The translations under genes and the position numbers were made by a program. A stretch of DNA of 64,000 nt from Anaerolineales bacterium HSG25. Its GTDB lineage: Bacteria; Chloroflexota; Anaerolineae; 4572-78; J111. Shown here piece after piece: positions 42,409 through 51,085 of this stretch; position 1 is the stretch's first letter; each line of letters begins with the position of its first letter. The stretch lies in contig JAUCGA010000010.1 in NCBI GenBank assembly GCA_030377865.1, positions 1 through 64,000 of the forward strand, written 5' to 3'. The notes beneath the pieces were generated by a model that was not told the DNA's origin, did not search any database, and saw only the letters and a program-made list of their open reading frames with translations.

Positions 42409-42510
42409 ACGTGGAAAAAAATAATTGTCCCGTGGAGTAGGCACGCGTCGTGCCGCACCGCGGGTGCTGACTCCTCAATTGGGATGTTTTATTTCTTCCG
42501 TCTGCCTTAG
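42403..42510. repeat. Element K1
   Basis: Ends TTAGGCACGTGGAAAAAAAT and ATTTCTTCCGTCTGCCTTA. GC-rich centre GGAGTAGGCACGCGTCGTG / GCACCGCGGGTGCTGACTCC-like. An inverted copy lies at 50961-51066. Confidence 0.7.
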
Positions 42511-42574
42511 ATCGAAAAAACGCGCAGGGAACGGTTCGGGGGATATGACCGCCAATCAAAAAACTCGTGAATTG

Positions 42575-42655
42575 TCACTCGCAGGATAAATTTTGAGCCA
42601 AAAAGAGGTTTGTTGTCGGATGTGGCTCGTTCGCGTCAACTGGATTAGCTGTCAT
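42575..42655 (-). pseudogene. Short ORF with strong ribosome binding site, possible gene stub
   Basis: GGAGGAG lies nine bases before an ATG at 42655 that encodes MTANPVDANEPHPTTNLFLA, QNLSCE-stop. The same frame stays open beyond the TGA (QFTSFLIGGHIPRTV...) until it enters element K1. It looks like the 5' end of a gene killed by a nonsense change and by K1. I do not recognise the protein. Confidence 0.3.
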
Positions 42656-42740
42656 ATTCTGCACTCCTCCAACTACTCTATGCGCCCCGAAAAGACCTTA
42701 GCTTAATCACATGGAATAATTGAACCGATTTTATAGGTTT

Positions 42741-43988
42741 TTATACCCAACCTCGTAACTTAGCCGCTTCGGCTACCCGCTCAACAGCTACTAGATAGGC
42801 GGCTAGACGGTTATTGATCTTTTTTGATTGAGCCATGTTATGCACGGCTTCAAATGCCTGCGTCATTTTGGCATCAAGACTCCTCTTTACATCCTCTAAA
42901 GGCCAGTAATACCCATAGGCATTTTGTACCTGCTCAAAGTAGCTAACGGTGACTCCACCTGCGTTACATAGAAAATCGGGCAGAACAAAAACCCCGTTTT
43001 CATACAAAATTTTGTCTGCTTCAGGTGTAGTCGGCCCATTTGCCAACTCACCACAGATTTTGGCTTTGATATTGGCCGCGTTACGCTCGGTGATCACATT
43101 TTCTAAGGCCGCGGGGAAGAGGACAAGTACCTCCATCTCTAATAGTTCTTCATTAGAGATGGATTCTGTGTTCGGCATATCAATCACCGAACCAGTTTCT
43201 CGTTTATGTTGGCTCACTGCTTCGTAAACAAGTCCGTCGGCATTATAAATTCCTCCCGATGAATCGGATACCGCCACAACCTTTAGCCCTAACTCCTCTT
43301 GAGCCAGTTTGTGAGCAAATCGCCCCGCGTTGCCATACCCCTGAATCGCCGCAGTCGCTCCATTTAACTCTAAGTCAAGTACTTTGCCCGCCTCGCGCGT
43401 AACATACATGCCTCCTAACGCGGTTGCTTCGGTTCGTCCGGCAGAGCCACCCAACGAGAGTGGCTTACCGGTGACGATGCCGGGAACATTATGCCCCTGA
43501 ATAACGCTATATTCATCCATCATCCAAGCCATAATTTGCGGATTGGTATATACATCTGGAGCCGGAATATCGGTATCCTTACCGAGCATGCGCCAAGTAG
43601 CCCGAATATATCCTCGAGCCAAACGCTCTTGCTCGGTGGGTGATAACTCTTTAGGGTTACAAACAATTCCCCCTTTACTCCCGCCCAACGGAATATCAAC
43701 CACGGCGGTTTTCCAGGTCATCCAAGCCGCTAAAGCTCGGATAGTGTCAACTGTTTCGTCGGGATGCCAACGTACCCCACCTTTACCGGGGCCACGTGCA
43801 TCATTGTATTGTACTCGAAATCCCTTAAATACATGAACACTACCATCATCCATTTTAAGCGGAATATTGACCGTGATTTCTCGCATCGGTTCACGCAATA
43901 AGGCATGGGTGGCTGGGTCTAGCCCTAACATGGCGGCGGCATCATCTAATTGCCGTTGAGAAATTGCAAATACATTTGTTTCGGACAT
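42741..43988 (-). CDS. gdhA: Glu/Leu/Phe/Val-type dehydrogenase, probably glutamate dehydrogenase
   Basis: A 415-residue NAD(P)-dependent amino acid dehydrogenase, most like glutamate dehydrogenase, interconverting glutamate and 2-oxoglutarate plus ammonia. Motifs: [40 protein letters not shown] (catalytic Lys region), [40 protein letters not shown], the Rossmann start [32 protein letters not shown] and [20 protein letters not shown]. Single gene on the minus strand with element J3 upstream. Confidence 0.93.
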   Translation of the reverse strand: MSETNVFAISQRQLDDAAAMLGLDPATHALLREPMREITVNIPLKMDDGSVHVFKGFRVQYNDARGPGKGGVRWHPDETVDTIRALAAWMTWKTAVVDIPLGGSKGGIVCNPKELSPTEQERLARGYIRATWRMLGKDTDIPAPDVYTNPQIMAWMMDEYSVIQGHNVPGIVTGKPLSLGGSAGRTEATALGGMYVTREAGKVLDLELNGATAAIQGYGNAGRFAHKLAQEELGLKVVAVSDSSGGIYNADGLVYEAVSQHKRETGSVIDMPNTESISNEELLEMEVLVLFPAALENVITERNAANIKAKICGELANGPTTPEADKILYENGVFVLPDFLCNAGGVTVSYFEQVQNAYGYYWPLEDVKRSLDAKMTQAFEAVHNMAQSKKINNRLAAYLVAVERVAEAAKLRGWV

Positions 43989-44010
43989 GGATTTTTATGG
44001 AAGTAGGGGA

Positions 44011-44131
44011 GATGACACATCGGAATAAATCCCGATGCTGATAGCTAAAGCCAGCTATTTAGGCCGCTTTTAGCGGTCTTGAGTTTTTAGCCTTGTGGCT
44101 TTAGCCCAAGGCTATTAGTCAACATGTCATC
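44011..44131. repeat. Element J3
   Basis: GATGACACATCGGAATAAAT to AGTCAACATGTCATC, with GGCCGCTTTTAGCGGTC. It is shorter than J1/J2 by one AAGCAGGCT repeat. It lies between argS and gdhA. Confidence 0.72.
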
Positions 44132-44144
44132 ACTACCCTTGTTT

Positions 44145-45803
44145 TTACATTTGGTCGGGAACACTCATTCCCATAATATGTAAGTTATTAGCTAGGGTAA
44201 TTTGGGCCGCTTTTACTAATTTCAGGCGAGCCGCAGTTAACTCATCATCTTCAATGACTACATGGCAATCCCGATAAAAAGCATGGAACGCGGCGGCCAA
44301 CTCTTGAGCATAGTAGGTCAGTTGGTGAGGAGCTAAATTATCGGTTGCAAATCGAACCGCTTCTGGAAAGCGCAATATTTGTCGGATTAACTCGATTTCA
44401 GACGGATGCTCTAGCAAATTCACATCACCACCGCCCATAGTTGCTCCATCTTCTTTGGCTCGACGGAATATACTGGTGATACGGGCATGGGCATATTGAA
44501 TGTAATAAACTGGATTTTCGCTACTTTCTCGTTTGGCAAGTTCTAAATCAAGCTCCATAGCACTGTCAGCCGAGCGAGTCAGCAACATAAATCGGAAGGC
44601 ATCCGAGCCAATCTCTTCTACGACTTCGCGTACAGTAATAAAATCACCAGACCGTTTGCTTTGTCGAACCGGCTCACCATCACGGGTAATGCTGACCAGT
44701 TGATACAAGATAATCGTAATTTTATATGGGTCTAGGGTGAGCGCTTCGGTAGCCCCTTTTAATCGTTTGACATGCCCATGATGGTCGGCTCCCCAAATAT
44801 ATATGGCTCGATCAAAGTTTCGTTTGACCAGTTTATCCCATACATAAGCAATATCAGAGGCAAAATAGGTTGGACGACCATCAGACCGAACAACGACATT
44901 TTCCTTATCTTCGTCATCCTCGTCACTTCTGAGCCAAATTGCTCCGTCTCGCTCAAACAAAAGGGCTTGACTCTCTAATTTGCTATATACTAAATCATAC
45001 GTTTGTTCAGTGTATAGAGATGCTTCGGAAAACCAGCGATCAAATCGGACTCCAATCAGTTCGGTATCTTCTCGAATGGTGTTCAGAATCCGGCTTAAAG
45101 CTTCCCGTCGCATGAAGTCGGTATTATCGCCATGTAGAAACTGATCGCCATACTCTTCGGCCAGCACTTCACCGATTTCGACCAGATATTGTCCGGCGTA
45201 TTCTTTTGGATCAGCCACCTCTTCACCCAACGCTTGGGCGTACCGGACTTGCAGAGCGGTAGCAAGATGGTCAATCTGTGTTCCCACATCGTTGATGTAA
45301 TACTCACGCTGTACCTCGTAGCCGCTCGCTTGAAACAAGTTGGCTAAAGTGTCACCCAATACTGCGTTTCGACCTGAGCCAACTACAAACGGCCCTGTCG
45401 GGTTAGCGCTCAAAAACTCCACCTGCACCTTTTTGGGACCACCTTTTTGAGGTGGAAAACAGCCATAGGCAGGCCCCCGCTGTAAAACATTATCAACCTG
45501 TTGTACCAACCAGCTTTCGGCCAACCTAAAGTTGATGAATCCGGGCGGAGCCACTTCGACTTTGCTAAAATATGCGGTTTCTTCTAAAAAATTGACGATT
45601 CGTTCGGCTATTTGTAACGGAGCCATGCGCGCCAAACGAGCCATTTGTAAGGCTGATGGTACGGCGTAGTCTCCATGGGATGGATCTTTGGGGCGTTCGA
45701 CCACAATCTCAGGCGGTGCAAAATGGGGAAGCGCCCCAATTTCTTGAGCCGATTCAATGGCCGTCGTAATTATTCTTGCAATTTCTATTTGCATTAACTT
45801 CAT
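44145..45803 (-). CDS. argS: Arginine--tRNA ligase
   Basis: A 552-residue class I synthetase charging tRNA-Arg. Order: additional N-terminal domain (about 1-110), HIGH-containing Rossmann fold with the form VQVEFLSANPTGPFVVGSGR (HIGH degenerated to FVVG), ASDIAYVWDKLVKRNFDRAI, IWGADHHGHVKRLKGA, the KMSKS-equivalent VRQSKRSGDFITVREVVEEI, and the C-terminal DALR anticodon-binding domain (QYAHARITSIFRRA ...). The start MKLMQIE follows a GAGGT site. The HIGH and KMSKS variants are usual in ArgRS. Confidence 0.95.
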   Translation of the reverse strand: MKLMQIEIARIITTAIESAQEIGALPHFAPPEIVVERPKDPSHGDYAVPSALQMARLARMAPLQIAERIVNFLEETAYFSKVEVAPPGFINFRLAESWLVQQVDNVLQRGPAYGCFPPQKGGPKKVQVEFLSANPTGPFVVGSGRNAVLGDTLANLFQASGYEVQREYYINDVGTQIDHLATALQVRYAQALGEEVADPKEYAGQYLVEIGEVLAEEYGDQFLHGDNTDFMRREALSRILNTIREDTELIGVRFDRWFSEASLYTEQTYDLVYSKLESQALLFERDGAIWLRSDEDDEDKENVVVRSDGRPTYFASDIAYVWDKLVKRNFDRAIYIWGADHHGHVKRLKGATEALTLDPYKITIILYQLVSITRDGEPVRQSKRSGDFITVREVVEEIGSDAFRFMLLTRSADSAMELDLELAKRESSENPVYYIQYAHARITSIFRRAKEDGATMGGGDVNLLEHPSEIELIRQILRFPEAVRFATDNLAPHQLTYYAQELAAAFHAFYRDCHVVIEDDELTAARLKLVKAAQITLANNLHIMGMSVPDQM

Positions 45804-45908
45804 TAAGTACCTCGTAGGGGATTGACGTTTGAAGTAACCTATTATACTCTGTGTCGTTTAAAAGGTAAAAAAGATGGGGGCATCTTGGGTGTATTACTAT
45901 TAGATGGG

Positions 45909-47153
45909 TTAAACTGTCCAATATTTGATGACAAACAAGACGGTGTAGATGGTTAATCCCGCCAAACCACCAATAATTGTTCCATTTATGCGGATAAATT
46001 GCAAATCCTTACCAACCTGAAGTTCGATTTCACGACTGGCCTGCTCTGCGTCCCAACGTTCAATCGTGGTCGCAATTAGGTTTTCGACCTCATGTCCATA
46101 AGTGCGAGTCAGGTAGACTACCGCCCGCCGAACCCAATGGTCAACCTTAGCAAACAGTACCGGATCATCCAGAATTGCATCACCCATGTTGGTCAGCGCC
46201 TTTTGAACCGCCGGACGTAGGTTACGATTAGGGTTTGCTTGCAGGAGTGATGATTTTATGTCTTGCCATAACGATGCCGAAAACTCCTTAAATGCGGGAT
46301 GTTTCAATAGCTCCTCTTTCCAAAGTTGTTCTTTTTCCAGAACATCAGAGGATGTTTTGAACTCTTCGATATAACGCTCAACCAGTGTGTCAAAATTGTC
46401 ATGCAGAGGGTGATCGGGGTTTTGGCTGACTTCTCGTAGGGTGCTATCTAGGGCATCAATTAGCCGCTTATAGATGGTCTTGTCGAGACCTCGAAACAGG
46501 CGAGGTAGTTCGGCGCTGATGGTTTTTGTAACGGTAGCTTTGTTTTCTTTCAAAAATTCTGAGCCACCTTTTACCATGCTCGTGAATATCTCACGTTTAC
46601 GATTGCCAGACATGACCAAGTCTAAAAAGTGACCCAACAGCGGCGCAAAATGGATCGAACGAATTTGACCGGCTAACCGCTCCTCCAGCATGATTTGGAT
46701 ATTCTCATCTCGCATAACCGTTGCCGCCGCGGCTAAATTGTCGGCGATTCGGTCAGCGATAAGGGTGCTATTTTGAGGTTGGCGACCCCACTCAATCACC
46801 CGCCGAGTGACATCCAAATCGTGTAAACGTTGAACGACCGTTTTTTCGGACAAGAATTTTTCTCGTACAAACTGACCAAATTTTTCAGCAATAAGCTGTT
46901 TGCGATGAGGGATAATCGCGGTGTGGGGAATTTTTAGCCCCAAGGGGTAACGAAACAAAGCAGTCACCGCGAACCAGTCGGCAATTGCTCCGACGGTGGC
47001 CGCTTCGGCGGTAGCTCGAATAAAGCCGAGCCAATGATACTGTTCCTCAAATAATGAGGTGATGATAAATATGCTAAACGAGGCCGCCAACAACGCCGTG
47101 GCAACTCGTTTCATCTTTATCAGTTCAATTTCTTGCTGGGATGTGGGTAGCAT
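45909..47153 (-). CDS. DUF445 membrane protein
   Basis: A 414-residue protein of the DUF445 family. TM segments are at the N-terminus (MKRVATALLAASFSIFIITS) and C-terminus (GTIIGGLAGLTIYTVLFVIK). The family signature GFIRATAEAATVGAIADWFA followed by VTALFRYPLGLKIPHTAIIP is complete. The long helical middle includes EKFGQFVREKFLSEKTV. Function of the family is unknown. Element A7 is inserted 13 bases upstream of the start, with the duplicated target retaining the original ribosome binding region. Confidence 0.92.
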   Translation of the reverse strand: MLPTSQQEIELIKMKRVATALLAASFSIFIITSLFEEQYHWLGFIRATAEAATVGAIADWFAVTALFRYPLGLKIPHTAIIPHRKQLIAEKFGQFVREKFLSEKTVVQRLHDLDVTRRVIEWGRQPQNSTLIADRIADNLAAAATVMRDENIQIMLEERLAGQIRSIHFAPLLGHFLDLVMSGNRKREIFTSMVKGGSEFLKENKATVTKTISAELPRLFRGLDKTIYKRLIDALDSTLREVSQNPDHPLHDNFDTLVERYIEEFKTSSDVLEKEQLWKEELLKHPAFKEFSASLWQDIKSSLLQANPNRNLRPAVQKALTNMGDAILDDPVLFAKVDHWVRRAVVYLTRTYGHEVENLIATTIERWDAEQASREIELQVGKDLQFIRINGTIIGGLAGLTIYTVLFVIKYWTV

Positions 47154-47166
47154 AGATGTCTCATTT

Positions 47167-47257
47167 GTAAATATTCAGTGAACTCGCCAGAAAGAGTATC
47201 AGAAACCCGATTTCTTTGAGAAATCGGGTTTCTAGAGCTACTTTACTGAACTTTTAC
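47167..47257 (+). repeat. Element A7 (perfect 8-bp target duplication)
   Basis: GTAAATATTCAGT to ACTGAACTTTTAC flanked by tctcattt at 47159-47166 and 47258-47265. It sits directly upstream of the DUF445 gene. Confidence 0.92.
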
Positions 47258-47327
47258 TCTCATTTTGCCGTCTCATGGATTTTGCCTCGACAGGTAAGTT
47301 TATATTAGGAGGGAATGTAGTAATTAT

Positions 47328-47430
47328 TGTAGTGGTCAGACTGATGTTGAAAATGGAGTGCAACGGGTTTAGCCGTTGCCAAAAGCAATGGCTGAACCCA
47401 TTGCACTCCAACATCATCTTGACCACCACA
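47328..47430 (+). repeat. Element B3 (perfect 15-bp target duplication)
   Basis: TGTAGTGGTCAGACTGATG to TCATCTTGACCACCACA, 103 bp. Flanking repeats gaatgtagtaattat lie at 47313-47327 and 47431-47445. Confidence 0.92.
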
Positions 47431-47512
47431 GAATGTAGTAATTATACTCGGCTTTGTTATAACAGATAAATTTGCAGAATCTGTTTGTTGTCAGCGGATT
47501 CTCACTAAAAAC

Positions 47513-47536
47513 TGTAGTGGTCAGCTTGATGTTGAA
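47513..47536 (+). repeat. Element B end fragment
   Basis: TGTAGTGGTCAGCTTGATG followed by TTGAA matches a B left end, then sequence changes to CATGTCACCCTGAGC...GCGAAGGGTCTCTC, another common short repeat (47541-47588). Confidence 0.65.
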
Positions 47537-47623
47537 AAAACCATGTCACCCTGAGCGGTGACGCGTAGCTAGTGCGAAGGGTCTCTCTTGCCCGAATTTA
47601 AATAGATTCGGTGTTTATTTATT

Positions 47624-47908
47624 AGAGTTGTTCGGTAATAACTTGGCTCTTTGGTAGATTCCGTGCAACTCAAAACTGTGTTCTGAATTAGATACTTTGA
47701 TGGGCGATCTACCCGCAAGTTTAAAACTTGCGGGTAGATGATGACACAATCATGGTATTTGCACGGAAAGCCCCAAAGAGCCAATAACTTATCATCGCAT
47801 AAAAACTCAAATTCGAGGTCTGCGGAGTGCAAAAAGCTTCTTACTTTTGCATGTTTGTCTCCGGCAAAAGCAAGAAGCTTTTGCACTCCTTTATTGCCAA
47901 ACAACTCT
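47624..47908. repeat. Element C3 interrupted by element D1
   Basis: Ends AGAGTTGTTCGGTAATAA and TTTATTGCCAAACAACTCT, with hairpin GGAGTGCAAAAAGCTTCTT / AAGAAGCTTTTGCACTCC. D1 is inserted at the AATAACTT near the left end. Confidence 0.8.
47645..47782 (+). repeat. Element D1 (138 bp, 8-bp target duplication)
   Basis: Ends GGCTCTTTGG and CCAAAGAGCC; flanks aataactt on both sides (47637-47644, 47783-47790). The core is the perfect hairpin ATCTACCCGCAAGTTT / AAACTTGCGGGTAGAT. Confidence 0.9.
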
Positions 47909-48053
47909 ATTAGGGACATGCTCTCCCAAACTAACACAGCCTCGTATTGACGATTACTTAACTCTTATGTAAAATTGTGTATACCTCATTAAATCCTAAT
48001 CTAACGATAAAAAATATTATTTCAATGGCGATAAAATGGGCCAATAAGTACCC

Positions 48054-48124
48054 ACGCAAACTTTTGCGGGCTTATTTCCTCCAAAGGTATGTAATTTTCC
48101 TCGGAGGTGTTCCGCAGAATTTAT
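48054..48124. repeat. Element O2
   Basis: CAAACTTTTGCGGGCTTAT, TCCTCCAAAGG ... CCTCGGAGG, GTTCCGCAGAATTT. Second copy of O1. Confidence 0.65.
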
Positions 48125-48199
48125 GCTCACCTACTTATCAGGTAGATGCATGTCGGCTGTCTGCCGATATTTTGTTATGCATGGGAGATTTATTTTCTT

Positions 48200-48407
48200 G
48201 GAATCGGGATTAATTTGTAGTGGTCAGACTGATGTTGAAAATGGAGTGCAACGGGTTTAGCCGTTGCCAAAAGCAATGGCTGAACCCATTGCACTCCAAC
48301 ATCATCTTGACCACCACAGAATCGGGATTAATTAACTTGTCATGAGAGTGGTTCAATCTTCAAGATTGAACCACTCTGGAGCGCACAATTTAATTAGGCC
48401 TCATTCC
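48200..48407. repeat. Element G4 interrupted by element B4
   Basis: Ends GGAATCGGGATTAATT and TTTAATTAGGCCTCATTCC, core AGAGTGGTTCAATCTT / AAGATTGAACCACTCT. B4 sits in the left end. Confidence 0.78.
48216..48318 (+). repeat. Element B4 nested in G4 (perfect 15-bp target duplication)
   Basis: 103 bp, nearly identical to B3. The duplicated target gaatcgggattaatt (48201-48215, 48319-48333) is itself the end of element G4. Confidence 0.92.
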
Positions 48408-48546
48408 TTGGAAATCCTATACATTTGAAACGGTATAACAAGTTATCTCGCCATGTTATAGTCCTCCAGAAAAATTTTGGCCGTTATAACGATGACCTCG
48501 ACAGGCTCGGTCAACGTAGCCTGAACTTGTCGAAATGACCATAAGT

Positions 48547-48624
48547 GTCAATTTAACGTTTGTAGTAGGCGATTCATCGCCTTCAAACGGCACTAAAGTA
48601 CCTACTACGAACTCTTAAATTGAC
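48547..48624. repeat. Element N
   Basis: Inverted ends GTCAATTTAACGTTTGTAGT and ACTACGAACTCTTAAATTGAC. It is a single copy, about 80 bp, upstream of the permease gene. At 48490-48540 lies a GACAGGCTCGG ... GAACTTGTCGAAATGACC repeat word. Confidence 0.6.
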
Positions 48625-48698
48625 GGTCATGCCTTGCATGACTAAATGGGATAAAATTTAGCTGGACATCTATGTAGAACTGCTTAAGGGGAGCCAGT

Positions 48699-50498
48699 AT
48701 GACTCCAGAAATGGTTTTGATTTTGGTTGTTTTATTGATAGCCATTATTTTGTTCTTAACAGAAAAATTTCGCCCCGATATTGTCGCAATTTCGGTAATG
48801 TTAACCCTGATTTTGAGCGGAATATTAACCTACGAAGAAGCATTTATCGCGGGGTTTGCTAATCCGGCAGTCATCACGGTAGGAGCGGTTCTCGTTATCA
48901 GTAAAGGCTTGTTTCAGACCGGTATTGCTGATTTGTTAGGGGCGCGAATTTCACGGATCGCGGGTAATAGCGAAAGCCGTCTTCTTATGGGGATTATGCT
49001 GACCGTTGGCTCAATGTCGGCCTTTATGAACAACATTGGAGCCACGGCTGTTTTATTACCAGCAGTGTTAACGATTGCTAAGAAGACTAAAATCGCGGCC
49101 TCAAAACTACTCATCCCGCTATCATTTGCTTCGCTTATGGGTGGAAACATGACTCTTATTGGTACGCCACCTAACATCTTAGCCTCTGCCGCCCTACGTG
49201 ACCATACAGGGCAGGGGTTTGGCTTTTTTGACTTTGCCCCTATGGGGATTCTTATTCTCAGTTCTGGTGTTTTGTATATGGTGTTTATTGGTCGCCATAT
49301 TTTACCCGACCGCGGTGGTGACGGGTTAGCCGATAGTTACAGGGTGCAAGATTATTTAAGCGAGATAAAAATCCTAAAAGGTTCGGTGATTATCGGAAAA
49401 ACTCCTATTGAAAGCCGCTTTGGGGCCGATTATAATCTAACCATTATCGGCATTATTCGGGGTGGTCAACAGAGTGTACGCAATATTCACCGAGATACTC
49501 GTATTCGAGCTGAGGATACCTTATTGGTTAAGGGAAGTTTGGACAAAATTGTTAAGGCCAAAGAGGCGGAAAAATTGCAAATTATCACTTCAAATAATGT
49601 CAGTAAGGCCGACAAAGAGTTAGCCTATCATGACATGGCCGTTGCAGAAGTGGCTTTAGATGTTGGTTCTAACATCCTTGGCAGTACCTTACAAGAGATT
49701 CGTTTTCGAGAAAAACATCGTCTCACGGTGTTAGCTTTGCGTCGTCGGGACTATTTGATTAAAGGCTCTATTAAAAATGAGCCGTTACGATATGGAGATG
49801 TTTTACTCGTTCAAGGACGACAAGAAAACTTGGCTCTACTTCGTACCGAGCCAGACTTTTTGGTGTTAGATTCTATACCACTTGAGACCCGTCGTCGTCA
49901 CAAGGCTAAAACTGCTCTCGTAATTTTAGCCGCTTTACTTCTGACCGTGACAACGGGCTTTTTGCATATTTCAGTAGCCGCCCTAACCGCCTCGGTGCTT
50001 ATGGTTGTGTTTGGTGTATTGACCACAGAAGAGGTGTATCAATCCGTTGATTGGCGAGCTATCTTTTTTATTGCCGGTATGTTGACAATGGGTGCGGCTA
50101 TGGAGGTAACTGATACAGCTAAGTTTATCGCTGACCTCATGGTAGCGAGTTTGCTTGATTATGGGCCGACCTTTATTTTAATTGGCCTGTATGCCCTGAC
50201 TGCTATTTTGACTCAGCTTATGTCTAATTCTGCTTCAACTGTGTTACTGGCTCCTATCGCCATCAATATCGCCCAAGACATCGGTGCCGACCCACGTCCA
50301 TTTTTGATGGTTGTGGTTATCGCGGCCAGTACAATTTTTTTGACCCCGATAGGGCATGCGGCCAACATTCTTGTGTTTGGACCGGGACGATATAAATTTT
50401 TCGACTATACCAAAGTTGGTTTTGGCCTCATGCTGGTTCATATCACACTCACTATAACAGTACTGCCAATGATATGGCCACTGTTCCCTGTTGAATAG
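48699..50498 (+). CDS. SLC13-type anion permease with two TrkA-C domains
   Basis: A 599-residue inner-membrane transporter of the DASS/SLC13 (ArsB/NhaD-like) superfamily, likely sodium- or proton-coupled uptake of sulfate or carboxylates. The first TM block covers residues 1-200 with NNIGATAVLLPAVL and GTPPNILASAALRDHTGQGF. Two RCK_C/TrkA-C domains (about 205-290 and 310-385) hang in the cytoplasm. The second TM block (395-599) has LMSNSASTVLLAPIAINIAQ. This arrangement matches YfbS-like permeases. It is followed by dtd after 15 bases, probably one transcript. Confidence 0.92.
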   Translation: MTPEMVLILVVLLIAIILFLTEKFRPDIVAISVMLTLILSGILTYEEAFIAGFANPAVITVGAVLVISKGLFQTGIADLLGARISRIAGNSESRLLMGIMLTVGSMSAFMNNIGATAVLLPAVLTIAKKTKIAASKLLIPLSFASLMGGNMTLIGTPPNILASAALRDHTGQGFGFFDFAPMGILILSSGVLYMVFIGRHILPDRGGDGLADSYRVQDYLSEIKILKGSVIIGKTPIESRFGADYNLTIIGIIRGGQQSVRNIHRDTRIRAEDTLLVKGSLDKIVKAKEAEKLQIITSNNVSKADKELAYHDMAVAEVALDVGSNILGSTLQEIRFREKHRLTVLALRRRDYLIKGSIKNEPLRYGDVLLVQGRQENLALLRTEPDFLVLDSIPLETRRRHKAKTALVILAALLLTVTTGFLHISVAALTASVLMVVFGVLTTEEVYQSVDWRAIFFIAGMLTMGAAMEVTDTAKFIADLMVASLLDYGPTFILIGLYALTAILTQLMSNSASTVLLAPIAINIAQDIGADPRPFLMVVVIAASTIFLTPIGHAANILVFGPGRYKFFDYTKVGFGLMLVHITLTITVLPMIWPLFPVE

Positions 50499-50513
50499 AA
50501 GGATCATTTAATT

Positions 50514-50954
50514 ATGAAAGCAATCTTACAACGCGTCATTCAGGGACGGGTGACGGTGAATAATAAGATCGTCGGTCAAATTGGTGCCGGATATGTGATT
50601 TTGTTGGGTGTAACACATGGTGATGGTATAGACGAGGTCAAAAAACTGGCTGAAAAGATGGTTCATCTGCGGGTGTTTGAGGACACCACCGGCAAGATGA
50701 ATCGCTCGGCTCTTGATTGTGCGGCAGAGATGTTGGTCATCTCGCAATTTACTTTGTATGCAGACACGAAAAAGGGGCGACGGCCTAGTTTTACCAAAGC
50801 CGCGCCCCCTGATATTGCCGCCCCACTTGTAGAGAAATTTGTCGCCTACCTAAAACAACTCGGTGTAACCAAGGTCGCCACGGGTGTTTTTGGAGCCGAT
50901 ATGCTGGTGCATATCGAAAATGATGGGCCGGTAACGATTATCCTCGAAACGTAA
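50514..50954 (+). CDS. dtd: D-aminoacyl-tRNA deacylase
   Basis: A 146-residue enzyme hydrolysing D-aminoacyl-tRNAs (D-Tyr and others) and mischarged Gly-tRNA-Ala. Signature: MKAILQRVIQGRVTVNNKIV, GYVILLGVTHGD, KMVHLRVFEDTTGKMNRSAL, the catalytic SQFTLYAD (SQFTL motif), RRPSFTKAA and the cross-subunit Gly-Pro region VHIENDGPVTIILET, where the usual form is NDGPVT. Complete and of normal size. It follows the permease gene closely on the plus strand. Confidence 0.95.
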   Translation: MKAILQRVIQGRVTVNNKIVGQIGAGYVILLGVTHGDGIDEVKKLAEKMVHLRVFEDTTGKMNRSALDCAAEMLVISQFTLYADTKKGRRPSFTKAAPPDIAAPLVEKFVAYLKQLGVTKVATGVFGADMLVHIENDGPVTIILET

Positions 50955-50960
50955 TTTGTG

Positions 50961-51066
50961 TTAGGCAGACGGAAGAAATAAAACATCCCAATTGAGGAGT
51001 CAGCACCCGTGGTGCGGCACGACACGTGCCTACTCCGCGGGACAATTATTTTTTCCATGTGTCTTA
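50961..51066. repeat. Element K2
   Basis: TTAGGCAGACGGAAGAAATA to TTTTTTCCATGTGTCTTA; inverted relative to K1. It separates the convergent dtd and trmO genes and could act in both directions as a structured 3' end. Confidence 0.7.
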
Positions 51067-51085
51067 CACCTTCATGTTTTACACC

